From positions 1 to 62,940 of the forward strand of contig JAGRIE010000016.1 in NCBI GenBank assembly GCA_020443425.1: a DNA stretch of 62,940 bases, given 5' to 3'. Position 1 is the stretch's first letter. Every line of letters begins with the position of its first letter. Source of the DNA: Halioglobus sp. Lineage in GTDB: Bacteria > Pseudomonadota > Gammaproteobacteria > Pseudomonadales > Halieaceae. Positions 1 through 8,284 of this stretch are shown here, in pieces. The position numbers were made by a program, and so were the translations under genes. The notes under the pieces are model-generated. The model was not told the DNA's origin. It saw only the letters and a program-made list of their open reading frames with translations, and searched no databases.

Positions 1-270
1 TACGGATGAATGCCCGTCCCCCGTTAATTGGGTAGAGCCTGGAGTTCTCGGTGTTCTGATGATGTAGTATCTAAGCGGATTGAAAACCAAGGCAGTTTTA
101 TATGCTCGCCAAGTAAATGCGTAAGCTTCCCCAATACGAAGGCAGGGCTGGAGCATTTCTTATGCAGGGTATGACTTGCGTGCGCTGCAAATACGCAACA
201 AAGTAAGAATTTTATCTGAAATATGCCAAGTGTGCTTTTGGTATTTATTATTTAAATACAGACACTTAAA
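1..270. other. AT-rich stretch without a recognisable gene
   Basis: I see no coding region or known RNA here. G+C is about 42% by hand count, well below the clearly GC-rich coding DNA of the rest of the window. It lies directly 3' of tRNA-Arg, the side on which integrative elements usually insert. It could be the edge of an island or simply an intergenic region. Confidence 0.5.
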
Positions 271-347
271 TGGTCCGCCCTTCAGGATTTGAACCTGAGA
301 CCTTCCCCTTAGGAGGGGGACGCTCTATCCAGCTGAGCTAAGGGCGG
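271..347 (-). tRNA. tRNA-Arg (anticodon CCT)
   Basis: Read on the minus strand this folds as a full 77-nt tRNA. The 7-bp acceptor stem is CCGCCCT with AGGGCGG, the D arm carries AGCTGGATA, the anticodon stem TCCCC/GGGGA closes a CTCCTAA loop with anticodon CCT, and the T arm reads TCAGG-TTCAAAT-CCTGA. The discriminator is A and the CCA end is encoded (271-273 on the plus strand as TGG). It decodes the AGG arginine codon. Confidence 0.97.
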
Positions 348-362
348 TAAGGAAAGCCGCGA

Positions 363-391
363 ATTATTCCGGTTTGTACCCGCAAAGGCAA
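363..391 (-). promoter_or_regulatory. sigma-70-type promoter for tRNA-Arg
   Basis: On the minus strand a -35 TTGCCT (386-391) is separated by exactly 17 bp from a -10 AATAAT (363-368). A GC-rich discriminator (TCGCGGC) follows, typical of stringently controlled stable-RNA promoters, and the tRNA begins about 15 bp further on. The promoter sits in the short gap after the monooxygenase stop codon. Confidence 0.6.
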
Positions 392-395
392 CCCG

Positions 396-1904
396 CTATT
401 TCATCAACCGGTACTCGCTGAACTCCGGGTTGTGCATCTCCTTGAGGTAATTGATCGGGAACCAGGGGTAGAGGTTGGGCAGGCCGCTCTTGTCGATGTA
501 CCAGCTTTTGCAGCCGCCGGTCACCCAGGTGGTGGACTTGATGGCTTCTCGCATGGCGTTATTGTACCGGTCGAAGGCGGTCTGGGTGGGTGCGATGGCG
601 GTCAGGCGGTCTGACTTCATCCTGTCGAGCATGCTGATGATGTAGTCCACCTGGTGTTCTGAAATGGCGATCAGCGACAGGTTGCCGACGGGGCCGGTGG
701 GGCCCTCCAGCATCCAGAAGTTGGGGAAGCCGGGCATGGCCACGGCGCGGTGCGCGCGCGGGGCGCCGTCCCAGACCTGTTCGAGGTCGGCGCCGTTCTC
801 GCCGGTGACCCGGGTCGGGAGGATGAAGGCGGCGGCATTGAAGCCTGTCGCCAGTACCAGTACATCCAGTTCATGCAGCTTGCCATCGACGGTGCGCACG
901 CCTTGTGGCTCGATACTTTCTATGCCCTCGGTAACCAGGTGTGCGTGCGGTTGGCACAGCGCAGGGTAGTAGTCGGAACAGAAGATCATGCGCTTGCAGG
1001 TCGCCTCGTAGTCGGGCGTGAGCTTGGCGCGCAGCACCGGGTCCGGCACGCTGTCGGCGAGGTGGTCGAGGCAGATTTTGGTCATCCAGCGCTGCATCAG
1101 TTTATTGCCGACCGTGGCGGCGCTGAAAGTGCGCACCATCAGCTGGTAGTAGAACTGGTAGATGATGCGCTGCAGGAACGGGAAACGCGCCAGCAGTTTG
1201 TTCCAGCGCGGCGAGTAGGCCTTCTGCGGCAGCGGTGACAGCCAGTGCGGGGTGCGCTGGAACACATGCATCTCGCTGACATCGTTGGTGACAGCCCCCA
1301 CGATCTGGCATGAGGTGGAGCCGGTGCCGATGATGCCGACGCGTTTGCCCTTCAGGTCCACGGCGTGGTCCCAGCGCGCGGAGTGAAACGCTGCCCCGGC
1401 GAAGGTCTCCAGGCCCTTGATATTGGGGTAGACCGGCTGGTGCAGGATGCCGGTCGCGCTGATCACGACATCGTACATTTCGCGCTGACCGCCGGCTGTG
1501 GTGAGTTGCCAGCAGGGCGATTGGTAGGTCAGGTCTGTCACGGCGGTATTGAATTTCACCCGGCGGGTGACGCCGAAGTCATTCGCGACAGCTTCCATAT
1601 AGGCCTGGATATCGGGCCCGTAGGAAAAGCGGTGCGGCCAGTCGGCCTTCAGCGCGAAGCTGAAGCTGTACCAGCGCGAGGGCACATCACAGGACAGCCC
1701 GGGGTAGGTATTCTCCCGCCAGGTGCCGCCGACCCGGTCGGACTTCTCATACACGGTGAGATCCGTGTATCCGGCTTTTTGCAACTTGACCACGGCGGCA
1801 ATGCCGGACATGCCGGCGCCGATAATCGCGATGCGCGGTTGCCGGCCCGCCTGTGCCCAGGTTGGCGTTGCTGTGCTGGCGCTGTGTGCATCGGCTGCGG
1901 TCAT
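396..1904 (-). CDS. flavin-containing / Baeyer-Villiger-type monooxygenase
   Basis: About 502 aa, an FAD- and NADPH-dependent monooxygenase that would insert oxygen into a ketone (Baeyer-Villiger) or oxidise a heteroatom. An N-terminal FAD Rossmann motif GAGMSG lies at residues 29-34. The Baeyer-Villiger fingerprint F-x-G-x3-H-x3-W-D is present at 168-179 (FAGAAFHSARWD), followed by an NADPH-binding GTGSTS at 193-198. I chose the ATG at 1904 because AGGAAAGGG lies just upstream; the frame stays open to 1970 but without a better ribosome site. It stands alone, divergent from the hsp20 gene. The substrate is unknown; cyclic ketones or steroids are possible given the acyl-CoA genes further along. 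Confidence 0.88.
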   Translation of the reverse strand: MTAADAHSASTATPTWAQAGRQPRIAIIGAGMSGIAAVVKLQKAGYTDLTVYEKSDRVGGTWRENTYPGLSCDVPSRWYSFSFALKADWPHRFSYGPDIQAYMEAVANDFGVTRRVKFNTAVTDLTYQSPCWQLTTAGGQREMYDVVISATGILHQPVYPNIKGLETFAGAAFHSARWDHAVDLKGKRVGIIGTGSTSCQIVGAVTNDVSEMHVFQRTPHWLSPLPQKAYSPRWNKLLARFPFLQRIIYQFYYQLMVRTFSAATVGNKLMQRWMTKICLDHLADSVPDPVLRAKLTPDYEATCKRMIFCSDYYPALCQPHAHLVTEGIESIEPQGVRTVDGKLHELDVLVLATGFNAAAFILPTRVTGENGADLEQVWDGAPRAHRAVAMPGFPNFWMLEGPTGPVGNLSLIAISEHQVDYIISMLDRMKSDRLTAIAPTQTAFDRYNNAMREAIKSTTWVTGGCKSWYIDKSGLPNLYPWFPINYLKEMHNPEFSEYRLMK

Positions 1905-2085
1905 ATCCAGTGGCCCTTTCCTGTACGAGGTTTGTGAACAATTTCTGCAACGGCAGGTTAATACTTCCATGCATATTGGGCCAGCAAAAACACGTTGGTG
2001 CGGCGGCGGGGTTGGCCGCTCCGCGGGTGTGTTATTTGCCGTTATTGACTTGTATCAACAGGGCAGGAAAATTGTTGCAGGCCGC

Positions 2086-2113
2086 CTTGAAATATTGCGT
2101 TTATACCCTAATT
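2086..2113 (+). promoter_or_regulatory. sigma-32-like heat-shock promoter of hsp20
   Basis: A perfect CTTGAAA box (2086-2092) is followed after 13 bp by CCCTAATT (2106-2113), close to the sigma-32 -10 consensus CCCCATNT. It lies about 45 bp before the hsp20 start, as expected for a heat-shock gene. Assigned by eye against the known consensus. Confidence 0.6.
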
Positions 2114-2159
2114 TATAGGCTCAAGGGCAGTGATGCCTATGAATCGGAGGAGAGATATT

Positions 2160-2582
2160 ATGACCTTACTTTCGCGCAACAATGTATTTGATATCGACCG
2201 TTTTTTTAATGATTCCTGGCCGCAACTGGTAGAGCCCCAGGCGGGTACTTTCTTCGCCCCCCGGGTCGACATCAAGGAGGCCGGCGACCACTACGAGATC
2301 ACGGCGGAACTCCCGGGTGTTGATAAAAAGGACATCCATGTGCACGTCAAGGACGGTGTATTGACGCTGGAAGCGGAAACCTCAAAAGAGGAGAAAGAGG
2401 AGAAGAAGGGCAAGATCATCCGGCAGGAGCGACGCTACGGCAAATTCATGCGCAGCTTCAATCTCGGCGCGGATGTGCAGGAGACGGATATCAAAGCGTC
2501 ATTCAAGGATGGTGTGCTGACGCTGGAAGCACCCAAGATTGTCGAGAAGGTGCAGGAGCGTCGTCGCATTGAGGTCAGTTAA
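2160..2582 (+). CDS. Hsp20 family small heat-shock protein
   Basis: A 140-aa ATP-independent holdase chaperone of the cytoplasm. The alpha-crystallin domain spans roughly residues 35-130, beginning at APRVDIKEAGDHYEI and containing the ELPGVDKKDI strand and the characteristic G-V-L-T motif twice (DGVLTLEA). The C-terminus carries the short I-x-V type tail (RRIEVS). The start at 2160 is set by GGAGGAGA immediately upstream; an in-frame ATG at 2130 has no such site. A sigma-32-like promoter precedes it. Its stop overlaps the stop of the convergent tetR gene by 4 bp. Confidence 0.95.
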   Translation: MTLLSRNNVFDIDRFFNDSWPQLVEPQAGTFFAPRVDIKEAGDHYEITAELPGVDKKDIHVHVKDGVLTLEAETSKEEKEEKKGKIIRQERRYGKFMRSFNLGADVQETDIKASFKDGVLTLEAPKIVEKVQERRRIEVS

Positions 2583-3235
2583 CTGATCAGCATCGCGCGG
2601 ATCACGCGGTGTAACAGCCGCTTTTGCCTCGCAATGTTGTCAGGGTCCAGCAAATCGCCTCCCGTGAGGGAGGCGAAGGCCCGTTGCGACAGAAAATAAC
2701 CGGTGGTGAGGTTGAACATGGCGATGACGTTCAGCGCCAGGGTCGCCCTCAGTTCGGGGTTGTCCCCGGACGTGCTGGACGTCGAGACACCATCAAACTT
2801 TTCCAGGTTCTCCATGCCCTGGCGGAACAGCTTTTCCAGCCAGGTATTCATCAATCGATTTCCTACCGAACTGCTATCTCCCTGTAGCGCCCGCTGGAAC
2901 AGTGAGGCCATTGCCGGGTGCTCGAACAGCAGGTCGGTGATGATCGACGGCAGCTCGGTGTACTCCCTCAGGCTGGAGGCGGTCTCCATCTGTAGCGACA
3001 GCGCCTCTGCCATCGGGTTCAATGCCCGGAACAGCACCGCTTCATAGAGCGCCTGCTTGCCGGCAAAGTGGTTGTAGATCCCCGGCTCACGTATCCCGGC
3101 GACGTCCGCAATTTCGCGCAGGCTGGTGCCGTCGTAGCCCTGCATCGCGAACAGTTCCTCGGCGGCATCCAGCACACGCTGGGCGGTGCGTTCGCCCTTG
3201 GTCAGTTTGGACGTTTTCGCAGTGGTGGGCGGCAT
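2579..3235 (-). CDS. TetR family transcriptional regulator
   Basis: 218 aa with an N-terminal TetR helix-turn-helix at about residues 15-65 (the LREIADVAGIREPGIYNHF stretch) and a C-terminal ligand-binding region that I cannot assign to a ligand. It is divergent from the Rieske dioxygenase alpha-subunit gene across a 105-bp gap holding an imperfect inverted repeat. The usual reading is that it autoregulates and represses the dioxygenase until a substrate-derived inducer appears. It ends inside the convergent hsp20 stop region. Confidence 0.9.
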   Translation of the reverse strand: MPPTTAKTSKLTKGERTAQRVLDAAEELFAMQGYDGTSLREIADVAGIREPGIYNHFAGKQALYEAVLFRALNPMAEALSLQMETASSLREYTELPSIITDLLFEHPAMASLFQRALQGDSSSVGNRLMNTWLEKLFRQGMENLEKFDGVSTSSTSGDNPELRATLALNVIAMFNLTTGYFLSQRAFASLTGGDLLDPDNIARQKRLLHRVIRAMLIS

Positions 3236-3238
3236 AAA

Positions 3239-3256
3239 TTATCAACCGATTGTTAA
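3239..3256. promoter_or_regulatory. candidate TetR operator (inverted repeat)
   Basis: TTATCAA (3239-3245) and TTGTTAA (3250-3256) form an imperfect inverted repeat with six of seven pairs matching around a 4-bp centre. It sits three bases upstream of the tetR start codon in the divergent tetR-dioxygenase interval, the normal place for a TetR autoregulatory operator. Not tested by comparison with relatives. Confidence 0.4.
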
Positions 3257-3340
3257 ATATTATGCAAAAACTACCATAAGGCCCTTCAAATTTCGATCAC
3301 AGGCCCTCTATACTGCTTAAAAATTAATAAACGATAATAT

Positions 3341-4639
3341 ATGGAGCGGCCGGTGCGCTATTCCGTGAAAGACCTCGTCAACGAGGACGCCTCGCTGATC
3401 AGCCGTCGCTGCTGGTCTGATCCACAGGTGTATGCGCTGGAAAAAGCCGGCATCTTCGCTAAGTCCTGGCTGTTTCTCGGGCACGAGTCGCAAATCCCTG
3501 TACCCGGCGATTTTGTGCAGGCCTATATGTGTGAGACGCCCATCATCCTGTCGCGTGGCCAGGATGGGGGACTGTATGCCAACATCAACAGTTGCACCCA
3601 TCGGGGGCTGCCGGTCTGCCGCGCCGATCACGGCAACACCCGGCGCTTTGTCTGTCCATATCACAACTGGTCCTACACAGTGGAGGGCGAGCTGGTGGCC
3701 ATTCCGCAGGAGAGCGAATTGCAGGGCAGGCCGGACAAGCGGCAATTGGGCTTGAAGCGCGTACCCCGGGTGGCGTCCTGGCGCGGCATGGTTTTCGGCA
3801 GTTTTGATGAGCAGATCATCAGTCTGGAGGACTACCTGGGCGATATGCGATTCTACCTCGACGCGTTCTTCGACCGCTTTCCCGCGGGTGTTGAGTTCAT
3901 GGGGGCACCGCACCGCTGGGTCATCAACGCGAACTGGAAGCTGCCGGTCGAGAACCAGCTCGGCGATGTCAATCACGGCGCGTTCCTGCACAGCGCGATT
4001 GTGCCCCGGGAGGCACAGGATGTGATCGAGGCGCTGGGGCACAGTGTGGTGACGACACCCGGTCACGGCGCGACGTTTCGCCTGATGCCGCCGGATGCAC
4101 CGGTGGATGAGGTCGCCTGGGGCATGGAGGGTCTGGGGGCACTGCTGGGGGGCGCCGAGGTGCAGGACTACCTGCGCGAGGTACAGGCGCAGGCGGCGGC
4201 GCGGGTCGGTGATTTGCGCGCACGCATGAAAGGGCTCACCTACGGTATCTACCCCAACCTGTCATTCCTGTGGTCCAACACCTCGTTCAAGGTGTCGCAC
4301 CCGCGCGGGCCGGGCAAGGTGGAATACTGGTCGTGGGCGGTGGTCCCCGCCGACGCCCCGGACGCGATCAAGAAGACCCTGCGGACCAACTACACGTCTT
4401 TCTTCGGGCCGGGCGGCATGTTGGAACAGGAGGACTCCGAAGTCTGGAGCCAGCAGTTCCTGGGCAGCAATATCGACTTTGCCGACGACAGACCTTACTA
4501 CTATGGCCTCGGCCTCGGCGAGGAGAAGCCGCATCCCGAGATGCCGGGCCTGGTCAGCGTGACAGCCAACGAGTTTTACGCGCGGCACTTTTTTGCGCGC
4601 TGGCGCAGTGAACTGCTGGCGGTGGAGGAGGGGCTGTGA
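3341..4639 (+). CDS. Rieske aromatic ring-hydroxylating dioxygenase, alpha (large) subunit
   Basis: 432 aa, the catalytic subunit of a Rieske non-heme iron oxygenase. The [2Fe-2S] ligands are C85-x-H87 and C105-x2-H108. The mononuclear iron site has D209, H212 and H217 in the GDVNHGAFLH motif, with a later acidic E-D pair before W supplying the third ligand. The family usually cis-dihydroxylates aromatic acids or amines. The start is uncertain: ATG 3341 has no clear ribosome site, whereas in-frame GTG 3353 has GGAG six bases upstream and would remove four residues. The small-subunit gene overlaps its stop. No ferredoxin or reductase gene is nearby, so electrons must come from proteins encoded elsewhere. 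Confidence 0.93.
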   Translation: MERPVRYSVKDLVNEDASLISRRCWSDPQVYALEKAGIFAKSWLFLGHESQIPVPGDFVQAYMCETPIILSRGQDGGLYANINSCTHRGLPVCRADHGNTRRFVCPYHNWSYTVEGELVAIPQESELQGRPDKRQLGLKRVPRVASWRGMVFGSFDEQIISLEDYLGDMRFYLDAFFDRFPAGVEFMGAPHRWVINANWKLPVENQLGDVNHGAFLHSAIVPREAQDVIEALGHSVVTTPGHGATFRLMPPDAPVDEVAWGMEGLGALLGGAEVQDYLREVQAQAAARVGDLRARMKGLTYGIYPNLSFLWSNTSFKVSHPRGPGKVEYWSWAVVPADAPDAIKKTLRTNYTSFFGPGGMLEQEDSEVWSQQFLGSNIDFADDRPYYYGLGLGEEKPHPEMPGLVSVTANEFYARHFFARWRSELLAVEEGL

Positions 4640-5229
4640 GCACACTGTCACTTGAGACCACGCCGCAGCAGCAGCGTGAACTGGAGCGCTTTTACTTTCA
4701 CGAGGCGCGCCTGCTGGACAATCGCCAGTACCGGCAGTGGCTGGCCCTACTCAGTGAGGACATCCGCTACCTGCTGCCGTCGCGCGTGAATGTGCAGGTG
4801 GACAACCGCGAACGCGGCCAGGAGTCGATGATCAGTGTCGCGCGGGAACTGGAAGGGGAGGATTCCATGGGCTGCCCCCTGCGCGAGGAGAACTACCTGC
4901 TGTTGTCGCTGCGGGCCGAACGCGCCTATAAAATTAACTCCTGGTCGGAGAGCCCTCCGGCACGAACCCGCCGCCTGGTCGGCAATATCGAATTGCTGGC
5001 GCGTGAGGACGGTGGCGGCGCTGACGAGGTGGCCGGTGCGGTGCAGCAGCTATCCACTGTCAGTAATTTTCATCTCTACTATACGCGCCCCGGCAGCGAA
5101 AACGTGCTCTACAGCGGGCAGCGGTGCGACACGCTGGCGGTCACGCCGGCAGGGTTTCGACTTCGCCGCCGCGAGGTCATACTCGATTACGCCACTATCG
5201 ACCTGCCGACACTGGGCCTGTTCTTTTAG
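4636..5229 (+). CDS. aromatic ring-hydroxylating dioxygenase, beta (small) subunit
   Basis: 197 aa with the SnoaL-like cone fold of dioxygenase small subunits. The N-terminal F-Y-F-H-E-A-R-L-L-D helix, the W-L-x-L-L-S-E-D-I-R-Y motif and the C-terminal R-R-x-V-I-L-D-Y segment are typical. It has a structural role, forming an alpha3-beta3 hexamer with the upstream subunit. It starts at GTG 4636, overlapping the upstream TGA by 4 bp (GTGA) and preceded by GGTGGAGGAGGGG, so the two are translationally coupled. Confidence 0.92.
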   Translation: MSTLSLETTPQQQRELERFYFHEARLLDNRQYRQWLALLSEDIRYLLPSRVNVQVDNRERGQESMISVARELEGEDSMGCPLREENYLLLSLRAERAYKINSWSESPPARTRRLVGNIELLAREDGGGADEVAGAVQQLSTVSNFHLYYTRPGSENVLYSGQRCDTLAVTPAGFRLRRREVILDYATIDLPTLGLFF

Positions 5230-5361
5230 CCGCTGCAAACTGTGTCCCAACGGCTCGCTGCACGCTTGCAATGTCGCAGCGACCATATCACTCTAGCGCA
5301 GGTTGACCCGACGGCAGCCCTCTCCCGGGGTGCCGCGTGACGTCACAGGAGGACAGTTTTT

Positions 5362-7290
5362 TTGCGGCATAGCAGCAGTCGATTTTCCAGCATCGCCCTG
5401 ATGCTGTTTGCCGTCGCGGCCGCCGTGGCAGAGCCGTCCTCACTGACCCTGTCCGGTCAGCGCCTCGCCTACACCGAGGCGCGTCAGGCTATCCAGCGCG
5501 GCGATACCTCGCGGTACGAGCACCTGCGCGCACAGCTGGATGATTACCCGCTGGCGGTCTACCTCGATTACTACCAGCTGCTCAGGCAGGGGGCGGGGGT
5601 CAGTCCCGCTGCAGCCAACGGCTTCCTGGCGCACAGTGCGGACAGTCCGCTGGCCATCCGCTACCTGGGGGCCTACCTGCGCGCCGTGGGCCGTGCCGGC
5701 CACTGGCAGTCGTTCCTGGCGGTGATGCCGGAGGAACCCAACAGCACCGACCTGAAGTGCTATTTTTTCCGTGCGCAACTGGCACAGGGTAATGCAGCGC
5801 TGGCCTGGGAGGGGGCATCCCGGCTTTGGGTTGCCGGTGAATCGCAGCCGGCGGCCTGTGATCCGCTGTTTGCCGCGTGGCAGGGCGCCGGCGGTATCAG
5901 CGATGACATTGTGTGGACCCGCCTGCTCAATGCTTTCGATGCCCGCGAAAGCTCGCTGTTGCAGTACGTGGCCAAGAAAAGCAGTGCGCAACTGCGACCA
6001 CAGGTGGAGACACTGCTGGCCGTCTACCGCAGGCCGGAATCGACGGCCAGCCAGTCACTGGACCGGGAAAACCGCTACGCCGCGGATATTGCCACCCGTG
6101 GCCTGGTCTATCTCGCCGGCACCCGCCCGGAACAGGCGCTCGCCGGCTGGCTGACGCTGCAACAGCAGCTGGTGTTTGATACTGCGCAGGCGCGGCAGGT
6201 CGAAACTGCGATTGCACTGCACATCCTGTTTGCCCGCGACGCGACCCACCGCGACTGGCTGGACGCTGTGCTGGCGCGGCTGCAGGACGACAAGCTGACC
6301 GGCATTCGCCTGCGCTGGGCTTTGCGGGAGCAGGATTGGGGCGCGCTGGAACGCACACTGCCGCTGCTGTCGGAGTCTGCCCGCGAGGAGACGGTGTGGC
6401 GTTACTGGCGCGCGCGTGCCATGGCGCAGCGCGGTGACACGGACGCCGCGACAGTACTTCTGGAGACACTGGCCGGCGAGCGCGATTACTACGGTTTTCT
6501 CGCCGCCAGTCAGCTGGGCCGGCCGTATGCCCTCAATCACCGGCCGCTGGTGCCACCGGACGCGGGCAGTGCCGATGCGCTGCCAGCCGTGCTCCGCATT
6601 GAGGAACTGAAATACCACGGTGACCAGATGCTGGCGCATTCGGAGTGGTACAACCTATTGCAGGATACTCACGAGGAGACACAGCAGCAGGCGCTCGCGC
6701 TGCTGGCGAGCAGCAAGGGCTGGTATCGGATGGCGATCGATGCCGCGACCCGCGCCCAAGCCTGGGATGCGCTGGACCAGCGCTTCCCGATGCCGTACCA
6801 GGAGGTCTTCAGTAACAATGCGGCGCTGCGCGGGGTGCCGAGTAGCGAGTTGATGGCCATTGCCCGTCGTGAGAGCGCGTTTTTCGCCGGTGCACAGTCG
6901 CCGGTGGGCGCGCGCGGACTGATGCAGGTGATGCCGGCGACGGCGGAGGCGGTGGCCGCCGCATTGCGGCAGCGCCACAGTGCAGCTGACCTGTTTGATA
7001 TCGAGCACAATGTCCTGCTGGGCAGTGCCTACTATCGGCAGATGCTGGACCGGTTTGACGGCAACCGGATTTTTGCGCTGACGGCTTACAACGCCGGCCC
7101 GCACCGCGTCGACCGCTGGCGCAACCGGGCCGGGGAGGGGCTGCCGGTTGAGTTCTGGGTGGAGACCATTCCCTACAAGGAAACGCGCAACTATGTGCAG
7201 GCAGTGCTGTCCTATAATGTAATATTCCAGTACATGCAGGGTGAACCACAGAGCCTGCTGACGCCCCGGGAGCGCGAGGCCAGTTACTGA
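5362..7290 (+). CDS. slt: soluble lytic murein transglycosylase (Slt70 type)
   Basis: 642 aa periplasmic enzyme that cleaves the MurNAc-GlcNAc bond of peptidoglycan with formation of 1,6-anhydromuramic acid. A signal peptide covers about residues 1-24. It is followed by the long alpha-helical superhelix of Slt70, a linker domain and a C-terminal goose-lysozyme-like SLT domain. The SLT domain has the catalytic Glu in RRESAF, then GARGLMQVMPATA and LTAYNAGPHRV. The start is TTG 5362, fixed by AGGAGGA eight bases upstream; no ATG is available near the signal peptide. It is followed 37 bp later by the arsS-like gene, so they may be co-transcribed. Confidence 0.93.
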   Translation: MRHSSSRFSSIALMLFAVAAAVAEPSSLTLSGQRLAYTEARQAIQRGDTSRYEHLRAQLDDYPLAVYLDYYQLLRQGAGVSPAAANGFLAHSADSPLAIRYLGAYLRAVGRAGHWQSFLAVMPEEPNSTDLKCYFFRAQLAQGNAALAWEGASRLWVAGESQPAACDPLFAAWQGAGGISDDIVWTRLLNAFDARESSLLQYVAKKSSAQLRPQVETLLAVYRRPESTASQSLDRENRYAADIATRGLVYLAGTRPEQALAGWLTLQQQLVFDTAQARQVETAIALHILFARDATHRDWLDAVLARLQDDKLTGIRLRWALREQDWGALERTLPLLSESAREETVWRYWRARAMAQRGDTDAATVLLETLAGERDYYGFLAASQLGRPYALNHRPLVPPDAGSADALPAVLRIEELKYHGDQMLAHSEWYNLLQDTHEETQQQALALLASSKGWYRMAIDAATRAQAWDALDQRFPMPYQEVFSNNAALRGVPSSELMAIARRESAFFAGAQSPVGARGLMQVMPATAEAVAAALRQRHSAADLFDIEHNVLLGSAYYRQMLDRFDGNRIFALTAYNAGPHRVDRWRNRAGEGLPVEFWVETIPYKETRNYVQAVLSYNVIFQYMQGEPQSLLTPREREASY

Positions 7291-7327
7291 TATCCGGCGC
7301 TCTTACAGATAAGGATTCCCCCGACAC

Positions 7328-8284
7328 ATGCGCGATACCCGCCCGCTACTGCTGCACAGCGATTTTCCCCCGGTCTACCGGGCGACGCTGGATACGCTGC
7401 AGGTCAACCTCGGTTACCTGTGTAACCTCAGCTGTGTGCACTGCCATGTCAACGCCGGCCCCACCCGCACCGAGCAGATGGACGCAGAGACTATCGAGCT
7501 GATACTGGCGCTGGTGCGGCGCCAGGACATACGCACGCTGGATCTCACCGGTGGCGCGCCCGAGCTGAACCCGCACTTCCGGTACCTGGTGCGCGCGGCG
7601 CGCAAGCTGGGTGTGCGGGTGATCGACCGCTGCAACCTCACCGTGCTGACGGAACCCGGGCAGGAGGATCTGGCCGCGTTTCTTGCCGAACAGCAGGTGG
7701 AGATCAGCGCCTCGCTGCCCTGTTACCTGCAGGACAATGTCGAAGCGCAGCGCGGCAAGGGGGTCTACCACACCAGCATCGAGGCGCTGCGCCGGTTGAA
7801 CGCGCTGGGCTACGGTTCCGATCTGATCCTGAACCTGGTCTACAATCCGGTGGGGCCGGTACTGCCGCCGCCGCAGCAGGCGCTGGAGGCAGACTACCGG
7901 CGCGAGTTGGCCGCGCGCTTCGGTATCCGGTTTAACGAGCTGTTCACCATCACCAATATGCCCATCAGCCGCTTTGGCGCGGTATTGCTGGCCCAGGGGC
8001 AATACCATGAGTATATGCACCTGCTGCGCGAGAACTACAGCGCCGCCAATGTGCCCACCCTGATGTGCCGCAGCCTGGTCAGTGTGGACTGGCGCGGCTA
8101 TCTCTACGACTGCGATTTCAACCAGATGCTCGATATGCCGATGCTGGCCAGTGATCGGCGGCGCCATATCCGCGATCTGCTGCGCGCCCCGGATGTGGAG
8201 GGCGAGGCCGTCCACACCGCAGAGCACTGTTACGGCTGCACCGCCGGACAGGGCAGCAGTTGCGGAGGCGCACTGGTCGCCTGA
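7328..8284 (+). CDS. arsS: ArsS-like radical SAM protein (arsenosugar biosynthesis family)
   Basis: 318 aa. The radical SAM cluster motif C32-x3-C36-x2-C39 and a TGGAPELN glycine-rich SAM segment are visible. The C-terminal part has the Cys-rich motif of the rSAM/selenodomain family (CYGCTAGQGSSCGG). Characterised ArsS adds a 5'-deoxyadenosyl group to dimethylarsenic on the way to arsenosugars, and some relatives carry selenocysteine in the C-terminal domain. Here all positions are cysteine and no in-frame TGA is bypassed. The next two genes belong to the two transferase families habitually found beside it, which supports the assignment. No arsM methyltransferase, arsR or arsenite pump lies in the window, so the substrate is inferred. 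Confidence 0.88.
   Translation: MRDTRPLLLHSDFPPVYRATLDTLQVNLGYLCNLSCVHCHVNAGPTRTEQMDAETIELILALVRRQDIRTLDLTGGAPELNPHFRYLVRAARKLGVRVIDRCNLTVLTEPGQEDLAAFLAEQQVEISASLPCYLQDNVEAQRGKGVYHTSIEALRRLNALGYGSDLILNLVYNPVGPVLPPPQQALEADYRRELAARFGIRFNELFTITNMPISRFGAVLLAQGQYHEYMHLLRENYSAANVPTLMCRSLVSVDWRGYLYDCDFNQMLDMPMLASDRRRHIRDLLRAPDVEGEAVHTAEHCYGCTAGQGSSCGGALVA

Noticed and set aside
5337-5346. GTGACGTCAC palindrome before slt
   Set aside because: It lies at the ribosome-site end of the gap, is only 10 bp, has no partner site and no known bacterial regulator with that motif; probably chance.
8227-8284. Selenocysteine in the ArsS C-terminal motif
   Set aside because: The Cys-rich motif is complete and in frame up to an ordinary stop; no internal TGA and no selenocysteine-type hairpin were seen.
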